A DNA stretch of 64,000 nucleotides, taken from contig NC_009792.1 of the NCBI RefSeq assembly GCF_000018045.1, positions 3,720,001-3,784,000 on the forward strand, given 5' to 3'. The translations under genes and the position numbers were made by a program. Of the stretch, positions 25,889 through 35,148 are shown in pieces. Below the pieces are notes generated by a model. The model was not told the origin of the DNA and made no database searches. It saw only the letters and a list, made by a program, of their open reading frames with translations. Each line of letters begins with the position of its first letter. The stretch's first letter is position 1. This stretch comes from Citrobacter koseri ATCC BAA-895 (GTDB lineage: Bacteria > Pseudomonadota > Gammaproteobacteria > Enterobacterales > Enterobacteriaceae).

Positions 25889-26848
25889 ATGAAACTATCA
25901 CGCGTGAGCGCCATCAACTGGAACAAGATTCAGGATGATAAAGACCTGGAAGTGTGGAACCGCCTGACCAGCAACTTCTGGCTGCCGGAAAAGGTGCCGC
26001 TTTCCAATGACATCCCCGCCTGGCAGACGCTGAGCGCCGCCGAGCAGCAGCTTACCATCCGCGTGTTTACCGGATTAACGCTGCTCGACACCATTCAGAA
26101 TATCGCCGGGGCCCCCGCGTTGATGCAGGACGCGCTGACGCCGCATGAAGAGGCGGTGCTGTCAAACATCAGCTTTATGGAAGCGGTACATGCCCGCTCG
26201 TACAGCTCGATATTCTCTACGCTTTGCCAGACGAAAGACGTAGACGCGGCCTATGCCTGGAGTGAGGAAAATGCGCCGCTGCAACGCAAGGCGCAGATTA
26301 TCCTGCAACATTACACCGCCGACAATCCGCTGAAAAAGAAAATCGCCAGCGTATTCCTGGAATCTTTCCTGTTCTATTCCGGCTTCTGGCTGCCAATGTA
26401 TTTTTCCAGCCGGGGCAAGCTGACCAACACCGCCGACCTGATTCGTCTGATTATTCGTGACGAAGCGGTACATGGGTATTACATCGGCTATAAATACCAA
26501 AAAGGGCTGGAGAAACTGTCGGAATCTGAACGCGACGAATTGAAGCATTTCGCCCTTGATTTGCTGATGGAGCTGTATGACAACGAGTCTCGCTATACGG
26601 AAGAACTGTATGCCGAAACCGGTTGGGTGGCAGACGTTAACGCCTTTCTCTGTTACAACGCCAATAAAGCGTTGATGAACCTGGGCTACGAAGCGTTATT
26701 CCCCGCAGAAATGGCGGAGGTCAATCCTGCCATACTTGCTGCGCTGTCACCGAATGCGGATGAAAACCATGATTTCTTCTCCGGTTCAGGCTCCTCCTAT
26801 GTGATGGGAAAAGCCATTGAAACCGAAGATGAAGACTGGAATTTTTGA
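25889..26848 (+). CDS. nrdF: ribonucleoside-diphosphate reductase class Ib beta subunit NrdF
   Basis: A 319-residue radical-generating subunit. The metal-site Glu/His pair and the radical tyrosine are in MEAVHARSYSSIF (about residues 97-105), and the second Glu/His set is in RDEAVHGYYIGYKY (near 192-205). It holds a dimanganese-tyrosyl radical in vivo with help from NrdI. It starts 10 bases after nrdE with AAGGAGAGC. The operon ends here; no clear hairpin-plus-T terminator is seen. Confidence 0.95.
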   Translation: MKLSRVSAINWNKIQDDKDLEVWNRLTSNFWLPEKVPLSNDIPAWQTLSAAEQQLTIRVFTGLTLLDTIQNIAGAPALMQDALTPHEEAVLSNISFMEAVHARSYSSIFSTLCQTKDVDAAYAWSEENAPLQRKAQIILQHYTADNPLKKKIASVFLESFLFYSGFWLPMYFSSRGKLTNTADLIRLIIRDEAVHGYYIGYKYQKGLEKLSESERDELKHFALDLLMELYDNESRYTEELYAETGWVADVNAFLCYNANKALMNLGYEALFPAEMAEVNPAILAALSPNADENHDFFSGSGSSYVMGKAIETEDEDWNF

Positions 26849-27202
26849 CGGCGATTATCGCGGTAAATATCGATCACACTTCCGCGATAATATTTTAACG
26901 GGATCACGTTTTTATCACACAATTATTTCTGTGTGATCTACACTCAATATCTGCCACATTATTCGCCTGAATTTCAGCAATTCAGGCGCATTTTCGGTGG
27001 TCGTTACAAAAAATATCGCTCTCCCCCCACTCCCGCTCAGCCCTTATATCATGGGAAATCCCGGCAAATGGCCTCCGGCAATATTTGTGTCTGAGGGAAA
27101 TTCAGGGTTGTCTCAGATTCTCAGTATGTTAGGGTAGAAAAAGGTGACTATTTCTATCAGGTATCGTATCGACATAATAAATAACAGGAATCTTTCTATT
27201 GC
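26849..27202 (+). promoter_or_regulatory. proU (proVWX) upstream regulatory region
   Basis: A 354-bp AT-rich gap. It contains TTCTGTGTGATCTACACTC-like sequence near 26930 and runs of A/T before GTTAGGGTAGAAAAAGGTGACTA near 27129, which resembles the osmotically induced proU P2 area. In enterobacteria this region plus the first part of proV binds H-NS. No ORF is supported in the gap. Confidence 0.5.
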
Positions 27203-28405
27203 ATGGCAATTAAATTAGAAGTTAAGAATCTCTATAAGATATTTGGTGAGCATCCGCAGCGAGCTTTCAAATATATTGAAAAAGGACTTTCGAAAGAGCA
27301 AATTCTGGATAAAACAGGGCTATCGCTTGGCGTTAAAGACGCCAGTCTGGCCATTGAAGAAGGCGAGATTTTTGTCATCATGGGATTATCCGGTTCGGGT
27401 AAATCCACAATGGTACGCCTTCTCAATCGCCTGATTGAACCCACCCGCGGGCAAGTGCTTATCGACGGCGTTGATATTGCAAAAATATCTGACGCCGAAC
27501 TTCGCGAGGTGCGCAGAAAGAAAATTGCGATGGTTTTCCAGTCATTTGCATTAATGCCGCACATGACCGTACTGGATAATACGGCATTCGGCATGGAATT
27601 AGCCGGCGTTGCCGCTGAAGAGCGCCGTGAAAAAGCGCTGGATGCCTTACGCCAGGTGGGGCTGGAGAATTATGCGCACGGCTACCCGGATGAACTCTCC
27701 GGCGGTATGCGTCAGCGTGTCGGTCTGGCCCGCGCATTAGCGATCAACCCTGACATTCTGTTAATGGATGAGGCCTTCTCGGCGCTCGATCCCTTAATTC
27801 GTACCGAGATGCAGGATGAGCTGGTAAAACTACAGGCAAAACATCAGCGTACCGTCGTTTTTATTTCCCACGATCTCGATGAAGCGATGCGTATTGGCGA
27901 TCGTATTGCCATTATGCAAAACGGCGAAGTCGTTCAGGTGGGAACGCCAGATGAAATTCTGAATAACCCGGCGAATGATTATGTCCGCACCTTCTTCCGT
28001 GGGGTCGATATTAGCCAGGTGTTCAGCGCCAAAGATATTGCCCGCCGCAGCCCGGTGGGATTAATTCGTAAAACGCCAGGTTTTGGTCCGCGTTCCGCAC
28101 TGAAATTATTGCAGGATGAAGACCGTGAATTTGGTTATGTGATTGAACGCGGTAATAAGTTTGTCGGCATTGTTTCCATCGACTCATTAAAAGCGGCATT
28201 AAGCCAGGCGCAAGGTATTGAAGCAGCGCTTATTGACGAGTCACTGGCGGTGGATGCGCAAACACCTCTTAGCGAGTTGCTCTCTCATGTTGGCCAGGCG
28301 CCTTGTGCGGTGCCGGTTGTCGACGAGGAACAACAGTATGTCGGCATTATTTCAAAACGCATGCTGCTACAGGCTTTAGATCGCGAGGGGGCAAACAATG
28401 GCTGA
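27203..28405 (+). CDS. proV: glycine betaine/proline ABC transporter ATPase ProV
   Basis: A 400-residue ATPase. Walker A is GLSGSGKST (about 61-69), the signature is LSGGMRQRVGLARAL, and Walker B is ILLMDEAFSALDP. Two CBS domains form the last 120 residues and sense ionic strength in related OpuA systems. It powers uptake of glycine betaine and proline betaine under osmotic stress. First gene of proVWX; in E. coli and Salmonella, H-NS binds inside the start of this gene. Confidence 0.96.
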   Translation: MAIKLEVKNLYKIFGEHPQRAFKYIEKGLSKEQILDKTGLSLGVKDASLAIEEGEIFVIMGLSGSGKSTMVRLLNRLIEPTRGQVLIDGVDIAKISDAELREVRRKKIAMVFQSFALMPHMTVLDNTAFGMELAGVAAEERREKALDALRQVGLENYAHGYPDELSGGMRQRVGLARALAINPDILLMDEAFSALDPLIRTEMQDELVKLQAKHQRTVVFISHDLDEAMRIGDRIAIMQNGEVVQVGTPDEILNNPANDYVRTFFRGVDISQVFSAKDIARRSPVGLIRKTPGFGPRSALKLLQDEDREFGYVIERGNKFVGIVSIDSLKAALSQAQGIEAALIDESLAVDAQTPLSELLSHVGQAPCAVPVVDEEQQYVGIISKRMLLQALDREGANNG

Positions 28406-29462
28406 ACAAACTAATCCGTGGGATACCGCGCCAGCGGCGGATAGCGCCGCGCAATCCGCCGACGCCTGGGGAACGCCTTCGGGCGCGCCTGCCGATGGCG
28501 GCGGCGCAGACTGGCTGACCAGCGCGCCCGCGCCTGCGCCAGAACATTTTAATATTATGGACCCGTTCCATAAGACGCTGATCCCGCTGGACAGCTGGGT
28601 CACTGAAGGGATCGACTGGGTCGTTACGCATTTCCGCCCTGTTTTCCAGGGCATCCGTGTGCCGGTGGATTACATTCTCAATGGCTTCCAACAGCTGTTG
28701 CTGGGTATGCCAGCTCCGGTGGCGATTATCATTTTCGCACTGATCGCCTGGCAGATCTCCGGCCTGGGGATGGGGGTCGCCACGCTGGTGTCCCTGATTG
28801 CCATCGGCGCGATTGGCGCCTGGTCACAGGCGATGATTACCCTGGCGCTGGTGCTGACCGCCCTGCTGTTCTGCGTGGTCATCGGTTTGCCGCTGGGGAT
28901 ATGGCTGGCGCGCAGTCCGCGTGCGGCGAAGATTGTCCGCCCGCTGCTGGATGCGATGCAAACGACGCCTGCGTTCGTCTATCTGGTGCCAATCGTGATG
29001 CTGTTCGGTATCGGTAACGTGCCGGGGGTGGTAGTGACCATTATCTTTGCCCTGCCGCCGATTGTGCGTCTGACCATTCTGGGGATTAACCAGGTTCCGG
29101 CGGATTTGATCGAAGCTTCACGCTCATTTGGCGCCAGTCCGCGTCAGATGCTGTTCAAAGTACAGCTACCGCTGGCCATGCCCACCATTATGGCGGGTGT
29201 TAACCAGACGCTCATGCTTGCCCTCTCCATGGTAGTGATCGCCTCTATGATTGCCGTCGGCGGGCTTGGTCAGATGGTGCTGCGTGGTATTGGCCGCCTC
29301 GACATGGGGCTGGCAACCGTCGGCGGGGTCGGTATTGTGATCCTCGCTATCATTCTGGACCGCCTGACCCAGGCCGTTGGTCGCGACTCGCGCAGCCGTG
29401 GCAACCGCCGCTGGTATACCACCGGTCCCGTTGGGCTTATCACTCGCCCTTTCGTTAAGTAA
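28398..29462 (+). CDS. proW: glycine betaine ABC transporter permease ProW
   Basis: A 354-residue permease. A long hydrophilic N-terminal tail (about 1-95), rich in Ala, Pro and Gly, is typical of enterobacterial ProW. Then come about seven membrane helices and the EAA loop (EASRSFGASPRQMLFKVQLP), which touches ProV. It overlaps proV by 8 bases. Confidence 0.95.
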   Translation: MAEQTNPWDTAPAADSAAQSADAWGTPSGAPADGGGADWLTSAPAPAPEHFNIMDPFHKTLIPLDSWVTEGIDWVVTHFRPVFQGIRVPVDYILNGFQQLLLGMPAPVAIIIFALIAWQISGLGMGVATLVSLIAIGAIGAWSQAMITLALVLTALLFCVVIGLPLGIWLARSPRAAKIVRPLLDAMQTTPAFVYLVPIVMLFGIGNVPGVVVTIIFALPPIVRLTILGINQVPADLIEASRSFGASPRQMLFKVQLPLAMPTIMAGVNQTLMLALSMVVIASMIAVGGLGQMVLRGIGRLDMGLATVGGVGIVILAIILDRLTQAVGRDSRSRGNRRWYTTGPVGLITRPFVK

Positions 29463-29471
29463 TTCACCCGT

Positions 29472-29503
29472 TGCCCGGTGGCGCATTGCTTACCGGGTCT
29501 ACA
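29472..29503. repeat. REP-like hairpin between proW and proX
   Basis: GCCCGGTGGCGC-ATTGCT-TACCGGGT, a shortened REP palindrome in the 189-bp proW-proX gap. It may allow different amounts of ProW and ProX. Confidence 0.65.
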
Positions 29504-29651
29504 ATTCATTAGCTTACACAAAATCGTTCAAGTTGCATCGCGGCGGCAAACGAATGTATCCCCAGGAGCGAACACGCAGTACGTGACCGGGGTGCATGAG
29601 TGCAGCCAACAAAGAGGCAGCTTGAAAGATGAAGTGTAATAAGGAACAACG

Positions 29652-30647
29652 ATGCGACATAACATTCTATTTGCCACAGCGTTTGCCACCCTTGTCTCTA
29701 CCAGCGCATTCGCTGCCGACCTGCCGGGCAAAGGCGTTACCGTACAGCCGGTGCAGAGCACCATCACCGAAGAAACCTTCCAGACGCTGCTGGTCAGCCG
29801 CGCGCTGGAGAAACTGGGTTATACCGTTAATAAGCCAAGCGAAGTTGATTACAACGTCGGTTACACCTCCATTGCCTCTGGCGATGCAACTTTTACCGCC
29901 GTGAACTGGCAGCCGCTGCATGATGATATGTACGCCGCTGCGGGCGGAGACAAAAAGTTCTATCGCGAGGGGGTATTCGTGACGGGCGCCGCGCAGGGTT
30001 ATCTGATCGACAAGAAAACCGCTGAGCAGTACAAGATCACTAACCTCGCCCAGTTGAAAGACCCGAAAATCGCCAAAATCTTTGACACCAACGGCGACGG
30101 CAAAGCTGACATGATGGGTTGTTCGCCAGGCTGGGGTTGTGAAGCGGTGATTAACCACCAGAACAAAGCGTTCGATCTGGAAAAAACCGTCGACGTCAGC
30201 CACGGTAACTATGCCGCGATGATGGCCGACACCATCACCCGCTTCAAAGAAGGCAAGCCGATTCTGTACTACACCTGGACGCCGTACTGGGTGAGCGACG
30301 TGATGAAGCCGGGTAAAGATGTTGTCTGGTTACAGGTGCCGTTCTCTTCCCTGCCGGGCGAGCAGAAAGACATTGATACCAAACTGCCGAACGGCGCGAA
30401 CTATGGCTTCCCGGTGAACACCATGCACATTGTCGCCAACAAAGCCTGGGCAGAGAAAAACCCGGCGGCGGCGAAGCTGTTCGCCATCATGAAGGTGCCG
30501 CTGGCGGATATCAACGCGCAGAACGCGATGATGCATGAAGGCAAATCATCCGAGGCCGATGTTCAGGGTCACGTTGACGGCTGGATCAAAGCCCACCAGC
30601 AGCAGTTTGACGGCTGGGTAAAAGAAGCGCTGGCCGCGCAGAAATAA
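29652..30647 (+). CDS. proX: glycine betaine-binding periplasmic protein ProX
   Basis: A 331-residue solute-binding protein with a signal peptide cleaved near AFA-ADLPG (residue 21). It keeps the tryptophan-rich ligand pocket (TAVNWQPLHDD, YYTWTPYWVSD) and a disulfide-type cysteine pair in MMGCSPGWGCEAV, as in E. coli ProX. It delivers betaine to ProVW. The 189-bp spacer before it is standard for proU. Confidence 0.96.
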   Translation: MRHNILFATAFATLVSTSAFAADLPGKGVTVQPVQSTITEETFQTLLVSRALEKLGYTVNKPSEVDYNVGYTSIASGDATFTAVNWQPLHDDMYAAAGGDKKFYREGVFVTGAAQGYLIDKKTAEQYKITNLAQLKDPKIAKIFDTNGDGKADMMGCSPGWGCEAVINHQNKAFDLEKTVDVSHGNYAAMMADTITRFKEGKPILYYTWTPYWVSDVMKPGKDVVWLQVPFSSLPGEQKDIDTKLPNGANYGFPVNTMHIVANKAWAEKNPAAAKLFAIMKVPLADINAQNAMMHEGKSSEADVQGHVDGWIKAHQQQFDGWVKEALAAQK

Positions 30648-30699
30648 CCTACTCGTCGGCCTTAAAGCTGCGCGCCATCAGGCGCAGTAACCACACCAA

Positions 30700-30738
30700 T
30701 GCCGGATGGTGGCGCGATGCGCCTTATCCGGCCTATAC
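30700..30738. repeat. REP palindrome after proX
   Basis: GCCGGATGGTGGCGC...GCGCCTTATCCGGC, a single REP unit between proX and the MFS gene. Confidence 0.8.
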
Positions 30739-30838
30739 GCCCTCCCCCAACCGCACAATCCATCACTCAACAAACCACTCACATTCATAAACATCCGCTA
30801 TGATTGATACCCCAGGAAATCATATCTGACTCAAAATA

Positions 30839-32023
30839 ATGACCAAATCCACTCACGGGCTTAGCCCGGCGCTGATTGTTTTAATGTCCGTGGCAACCGG
30901 TCTGGCCGTCGCCAGTAACTATTACGCCCAGCCGTTGCTCGATACTATCGCAAACAATTTCTCGCTTTCCGCCAGCTCGGCGGGCTTTATCGTTACCGCC
31001 GCTCAGTTGGGCTATGCCGCCGGATTGCTCTTTCTGGTGCCGCTGGGCGATATGTTCGAGCGCCGGACGCTCATCGTCTCCATGACGCTGCTGGCCGCAG
31101 GCGGCATGCTGATTACCGCCAGCAGCCAGTCGCTCGGCATGATGATTCTCGGCACGGCGCTCACCGGGCTGTTCTCCGTCGTGGCGCAAATCCTGGTGCC
31201 GCTGGCGGCGACGCTCGCCACGCCGGATAAGCGCGGCAAAGTGGTCGGCACCATCATGAGCGGCCTGCTGCTGGGGATTTTACTGGCGCGTACCGTTGCC
31301 GGATTGCTGGCGAATCTTGGCGGCTGGCGCACCGTCTTCTGGGTCGCTTCTGTGCTGATGGCGCTGATGGCCGTCGCGCTGTGGCGCGGTTTACCAAAGG
31401 TGAAATCAGAAACGCATCTTAACTATCCGCAGCTATTGGGTTCCGTGTTCAGCCTGTTTATCCACGACGGCCTCCTGCGCACCCGCGCGTTGTTAGGCTG
31501 CCTGACGTTCGCCAACTTCAGCATTCTCTGGACATCGATGGCCTTTTTACTGGCCGCGCCGCCGTTTAACTATTCCGAAGGGATGATTGGGCTGTTTGGT
31601 CTGGCGGGAGCCGCTGGCGCGCTGGGCGCACGTCCGGCGGGCGGTTTTGCCGATAAAGGGAAGTCCCATCTCACCACGACTTTCGGCCTGCTGTTGCTGT
31701 TGCTCTCCTGGCTGGCTATCTGGTACGGACACAGCTCCGTGCTGGCGCTGATTATTGGCATCCTGGTGCTGGATCTCACCGTGCAGGGCGTACACATCAC
31801 CAATCAGACGGTGATTTACCGCGTCCACCCGGATGCGCGTAACCGGCTCACCGCCGGGTATATGACCAGCTACTTTATCGGCGGCGCCGCCGGTTCGTTG
31901 ATTTCGGCATCGGCCTGGCAGCATGCCGGCTGGGCCGGCGTTTGTCTGGCCGGTACCACCGTCGCCGCGCTCAATCTGCTGGTCTGGTGGCGAGGTTTTC
32001 ACCGACAAGAAGCCGCAAATTAA
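30839..32023 (+). CDS. ygaY: MFS transporter YgaY, full length
   Basis: A 394-residue major-facilitator protein with 12 predicted helices. The loop 2-3 motif is LGDMFERRTL and the helix-5 motif C region is GLLLGILLARTVAGLLANLGGWR. It is likely a drug or metabolite exporter; the substrate is unknown. In E. coli K-12, ygaY is interrupted and counted as a pseudogene, whereas here the frame is complete. The ribosome-binding site is weak. Confidence 0.85.
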   Translation: MTKSTHGLSPALIVLMSVATGLAVASNYYAQPLLDTIANNFSLSASSAGFIVTAAQLGYAAGLLFLVPLGDMFERRTLIVSMTLLAAGGMLITASSQSLGMMILGTALTGLFSVVAQILVPLAATLATPDKRGKVVGTIMSGLLLGILLARTVAGLLANLGGWRTVFWVASVLMALMAVALWRGLPKVKSETHLNYPQLLGSVFSLFIHDGLLRTRALLGCLTFANFSILWTSMAFLLAAPPFNYSEGMIGLFGLAGAAGALGARPAGGFADKGKSHLTTTFGLLLLLLSWLAIWYGHSSVLALIIGILVLDLTVQGVHITNQTVIYRVHPDARNRLTAGYMTSYFIGGAAGSLISASAWQHAGWAGVCLAGTTVAALNLLVWWRGFHRQEAAN

Positions 32024-32147
32024 GCAGATGGCAAGCGTTTACCTTTGATTGAGCTCCCCAGGGTGTTAAGGCGTCCCCCACTCTGTTAAGGTTATATGAT
32101 TCATTTATGCTGGTTATTTTAACATCGGTGACGAATCAGATAATCTT

Positions 32148-32885
32148 ATGGAAAGCCCTGCACCCCAGTCTGAGCCCCGTCCGGCAACATTAACGGAAGG
32201 ATTCAAAGACAGTTTACCGATAGTCATAAGTTATATTCCGGTGGCGTTTGCGTTTGGCCTTAACGCCACCCGTCTGGGCTTTACTCCCCTCGAAAGCGTT
32301 TTTTTCTCCTGCATTATTTACGCAGGCGCCAGCCAGTTCGTCATCACCACCATGCTCGCGGCGGGCAGCACATTATGGGTCGCCGCGCTGACCGTGATGG
32401 CGATGGACGTGCGTCATGTGCTGTACGGCCCTTCCCTGCGTAGTCGCATCAGCCAACGGCTCAGTAAACCTAAAACCGCCCTGTGGGCATTTGGCCTCAC
32501 CGATGAAGTGTTTGCTGCCGCCACGGCCAAACTGGTGCGGGATAACCGCCGCTGGAGTGAAAACTGGATGATCGGCATCGCGTTCTGCTCCTGGGCCTCC
32601 TGGGTGCTCGGCACGGTCATTGGCGCATTTTCCGGGAGCGGATTGCTGAAAGGCTTCCCCGCCGTTGAGGCGGCATTAGGTTTTATGCTGCCAGCCCTGT
32701 TTATGAGCTTTTTGCTCGCTTCTTTTCAACGCAAACAAACGCTGTGCGTCACGGCGGCGTTAATCGGCGCGCTGGCAGGCGTCACGCTGTTTTCCATTCC
32801 TGCGGCTATCCTGGCGGGTATCGCCAGCGGGTGTCTGACCGCCTTGATCCAGTCGTTCTGGCAAGGAGCGCCCGATGAGTTATGA
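32148..32885 (+). CDS. ygaZ: L-valine exporter large subunit YgaZ
   Basis: A 245-residue AzlC-family membrane protein with about seven helices. The family block FFSCIIYAGASQFV is at about 60-75 and MAMDVRHVLYGPSLR near 85-99. With YgaH it exports L-valine and other branched-chain amino acids in E. coli. It overlaps ygaH by 11 bases. Confidence 0.93.
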   Translation: MESPAPQSEPRPATLTEGFKDSLPIVISYIPVAFAFGLNATRLGFTPLESVFFSCIIYAGASQFVITTMLAAGSTLWVAALTVMAMDVRHVLYGPSLRSRISQRLSKPKTALWAFGLTDEVFAAATAKLVRDNRRWSENWMIGIAFCSWASWVLGTVIGAFSGSGLLKGFPAVEAALGFMLPALFMSFLLASFQRKQTLCVTAALIGALAGVTLFSIPAAILAGIASGCLTALIQSFWQGAPDEL

Positions 32886-33210
32886 GGTTCTGCTGCTGGG
32901 ACTGCTGGTCGGCTGCGCCAATTATTGTTTTCGTTATTTACCGCTTCGTCTGCGAATGGGAAACACCCGCCCCGCCAGGCGCGGCGCAACGGGCGTGTTG
33001 CTCGACACCATTGGCATCGCGTCCATCTGCGCCCTGCTGGTGGTGTCTACGGCTCCCGAAGTGATGCACGACGCCAGCCGGTTCATTCCGACGCTGGTCG
33101 GGTTTGCCGTCCTGGGCGTCAGTTTCTACAAGACGCGCAGCATCATCATCCCAACGCTACTGAGCGCTCTGGGCTATGGACTCGCCTGGAAGATAGAGGT
33201 CATTTTATAA
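32875..33210 (+). CDS. ygaH: L-valine exporter small subunit YgaH
   Basis: A 111-residue AzlD-like membrane protein with three to four helices. It starts inside ygaZ (11-base overlap) behind a GGAG-type site (AAGGAGCGCCCG), which fits 1:1 translation of the two subunits. It lies 90 bp before emrR, in the usual enterobacterial order. Confidence 0.92.
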   Translation: MSYEVLLLGLLVGCANYCFRYLPLRLRMGNTRPARRGATGVLLDTIGIASICALLVVSTAPEVMHDASRFIPTLVGFAVLGVSFYKTRSIIIPTLLSALGYGLAWKIEVIL

Positions 33211-33300
33211 CCCAAAAGAATCATTTTAAATTAATAATACATTTACTTTATTTGTCACTGTCGTTACTATATCGGCTGAAATTAATGAGGTCATGCCCAA

Positions 33301-33831
33301 ATGGATAGTTCGTTTACGCCCATTGAACAAATGCTAAAATTTCGCGCCAGCCGCCACGAAGAGTTTCCTTACCAGGAGATCCTTCTGACCCGCCTTTGCA
33401 TGCATATGCAAGGCAAACTGCTGGAAAACCGCAATAAGATGCTGAAAGCTCAAGGGATTAACGAGACGTTGTTTATGGCGTTGATTACGCTGGAGTCTCA
33501 GGAAAACCACAGTATTCAGCCATCTGAACTGAGTTGCGCGCTGGGCTCGTCCCGTACCAACGCAACACGTATCGCAGATGAATTAGAGAAACGCGGTTGG
33601 ATCGAACGTCGTGAAAGCGATAACGATCGTCGCTGCCTGCATCTGCAACTGACGGAGAAAGGTCACGCGTTTTTGCGCGAGGTGTTACCGCCTCAGCATC
33701 ACTGCCTGCACCAGCTATGGTCCTCTCTCAGCACCGCCGAAAAAGATCAACTTGAGCACATCACTCGTAAGCTCCTGACGCGTCTCGATCAGATGGATCA
33801 GGATGGCGCCGTTCTTGAGGCGCTACGCTAA
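33301..33831 (+). CDS. emrR: MarR-family repressor EmrR (MprA)
   Basis: A 176-residue winged-helix protein. The recognition helix is in CALGSSRTNATRIADELEKRGW and the wing in RRESDNDRRCLHLQLTEKG, a typical MarR pattern. It represses emrAB and is released by uncouplers and phenolic compounds. First gene of emrRAB. Confidence 0.95.
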   Translation: MDSSFTPIEQMLKFRASRHEEFPYQEILLTRLCMHMQGKLLENRNKMLKAQGINETLFMALITLESQENHSIQPSELSCALGSSRTNATRIADELEKRGWIERRESDNDRRCLHLQLTEKGHAFLREVLPPQHHCLHQLWSSLSTAEKDQLEHITRKLLTRLDQMDQDGAVLEALR

Positions 33832-33879
33832 CGCGTCGACACGCTCAATCATCCAGATTTATAAAAGAAAAAACTGACA

Positions 33880-33906
33880 GGCCAGCACGTCATACTGCTG
33901 GCCTTT
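33880..33906 (+). terminator. hairpin between emrR and emrA, possible attenuator
   Basis: GGCCAGCA-CGTCATAC-TGCTGGCC, an 8-bp stem followed by TTT, within the 128-bp emrR-emrA gap. The short T-run suggests partial termination rather than a full stop. Confidence 0.6.
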
Positions 33907-33959
33907 CTGACAAAAACGTCGGCCCAGCCGATATGAAAAATAAGATCGTGGAGAACAAC

Positions 33960-35132
33960 ATGAGCGCAAATGCGGAGACTCAAACCCCGCAGCAACCGGT
34001 TAAGAAGAATGGCAAACGTAAAAGCGCGCTAATCCTTTTAACCTTGCTCTTTATCGCAATTGCCGTGGCATATGGGATTTATTGGTTTTTAGTACTGCGT
34101 CATATCGAAGAAACGGATGATGCGTACGTGGCAGGGAACCAGGTTCAAATCATGGCGCAGGTATCAGGCAGCGTGACGAAAGTCTGGGCTGATAATACTG
34201 ACTTTGTAAAACAGGGCGACGTGCTGGTCACGCTCGACCAGACGGATGCCAGACAGGCATTCGAAAAAGCGAAAACGGCGCTGGCCTCCAGCGTTCGCCA
34301 GACGCACCAGTTGATGATCAATAGCAAGCAGCTCCAGGCCAGCATTGAAGTGCAGAAAACCGCACTGGCGCAGGCACAAAGCGACTTTAATCGTCGCGTG
34401 CCGCTGGGCAATGCGAACCTGATCGGTCGCGAAGAGCTGCAACACGCGCGTGATGCCGTCGCCAGCGCGCAGGCGCAGCTGGATGTGGCAATTCAACAAT
34501 ATAACGCAAACCAGGCGATGATCCTCGGCAGCAAGCTGGAAGATCAGCCTGCCGTGCAACAGGCGGCTACGGAAGTGCGCAACGCCTGGCTGGCGCTGGA
34601 GCGTACCAAAATCGTCAGCCCGATGACTGGCTACGTCTCCCGCCGCGCCGTACAGCCTGGCGCGCAGATTAGCCCGACCACGCCGCTGATGGCGGTCGTG
34701 CCTGCCACCAACCTGTGGGTGGACGCGAACTTCAAAGAGACGCAGCTCGCCCATATGCGTATCGGCCAACCGGCAACGGTCATCAGCGATATTTACGGCG
34801 ATGACGTGAAATACACCGGTAAGGTTGTCGGCCTGGATATGGGGACAGGCAGCGCCTTCTCCCTGCTTCCGGCGCAAAACGCGACCGGCAACTGGATCAA
34901 GGTCGTGCAGCGCTTGCCTGTACGTATTGAACTGGATGCGCAGCAACTGGCGCAGCATCCACTGCGTATCGGCTTATCAACCCTCGTCACCGTGGATACG
35001 TCGAATCGCGACGGACAGGTGCTGGCAAGCCAGGTTCGTAGTACCCCGGTTTCTGAGAGTAACGCACGAGAAATTAATCTCGCTCCGGTCAATAAGCTGA
35101 TCGAAGAGATTGTGCAGGCCAACGCGGGATAA
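33960..35132 (+). CDS. emrA: multidrug efflux membrane-fusion protein EmrA
   Basis: A 390-residue HlyD-type adaptor. One N-terminal membrane helix (about 24-45) is followed by the lipoyl half motif, a coiled-coil hairpin of about 110 residues rich in Ala and Gln, the second lipoyl half (IVSPMTGYVSRRAVQPGAQI) and a beta barrel. It links EmrB to TolC. The ATG at 33960 (MSANAETQTP) has GGAG upstream; nine further codons upstream are open but not needed. Confidence 0.95.
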   Translation: MSANAETQTPQQPVKKNGKRKSALILLTLLFIAIAVAYGIYWFLVLRHIEETDDAYVAGNQVQIMAQVSGSVTKVWADNTDFVKQGDVLVTLDQTDARQAFEKAKTALASSVRQTHQLMINSKQLQASIEVQKTALAQAQSDFNRRVPLGNANLIGREELQHARDAVASAQAQLDVAIQQYNANQAMILGSKLEDQPAVQQAATEVRNAWLALERTKIVSPMTGYVSRRAVQPGAQISPTTPLMAVVPATNLWVDANFKETQLAHMRIGQPATVISDIYGDDVKYTGKVVGLDMGTGSAFSLLPAQNATGNWIKVVQRLPVRIELDAQQLAQHPLRIGLSTLVTVDTSNRDGQVLASQVRSTPVSESNAREINLAPVNKLIEEIVQANAG

Positions 35133-35148
35133 TCCTGAGGTGCGTGTA

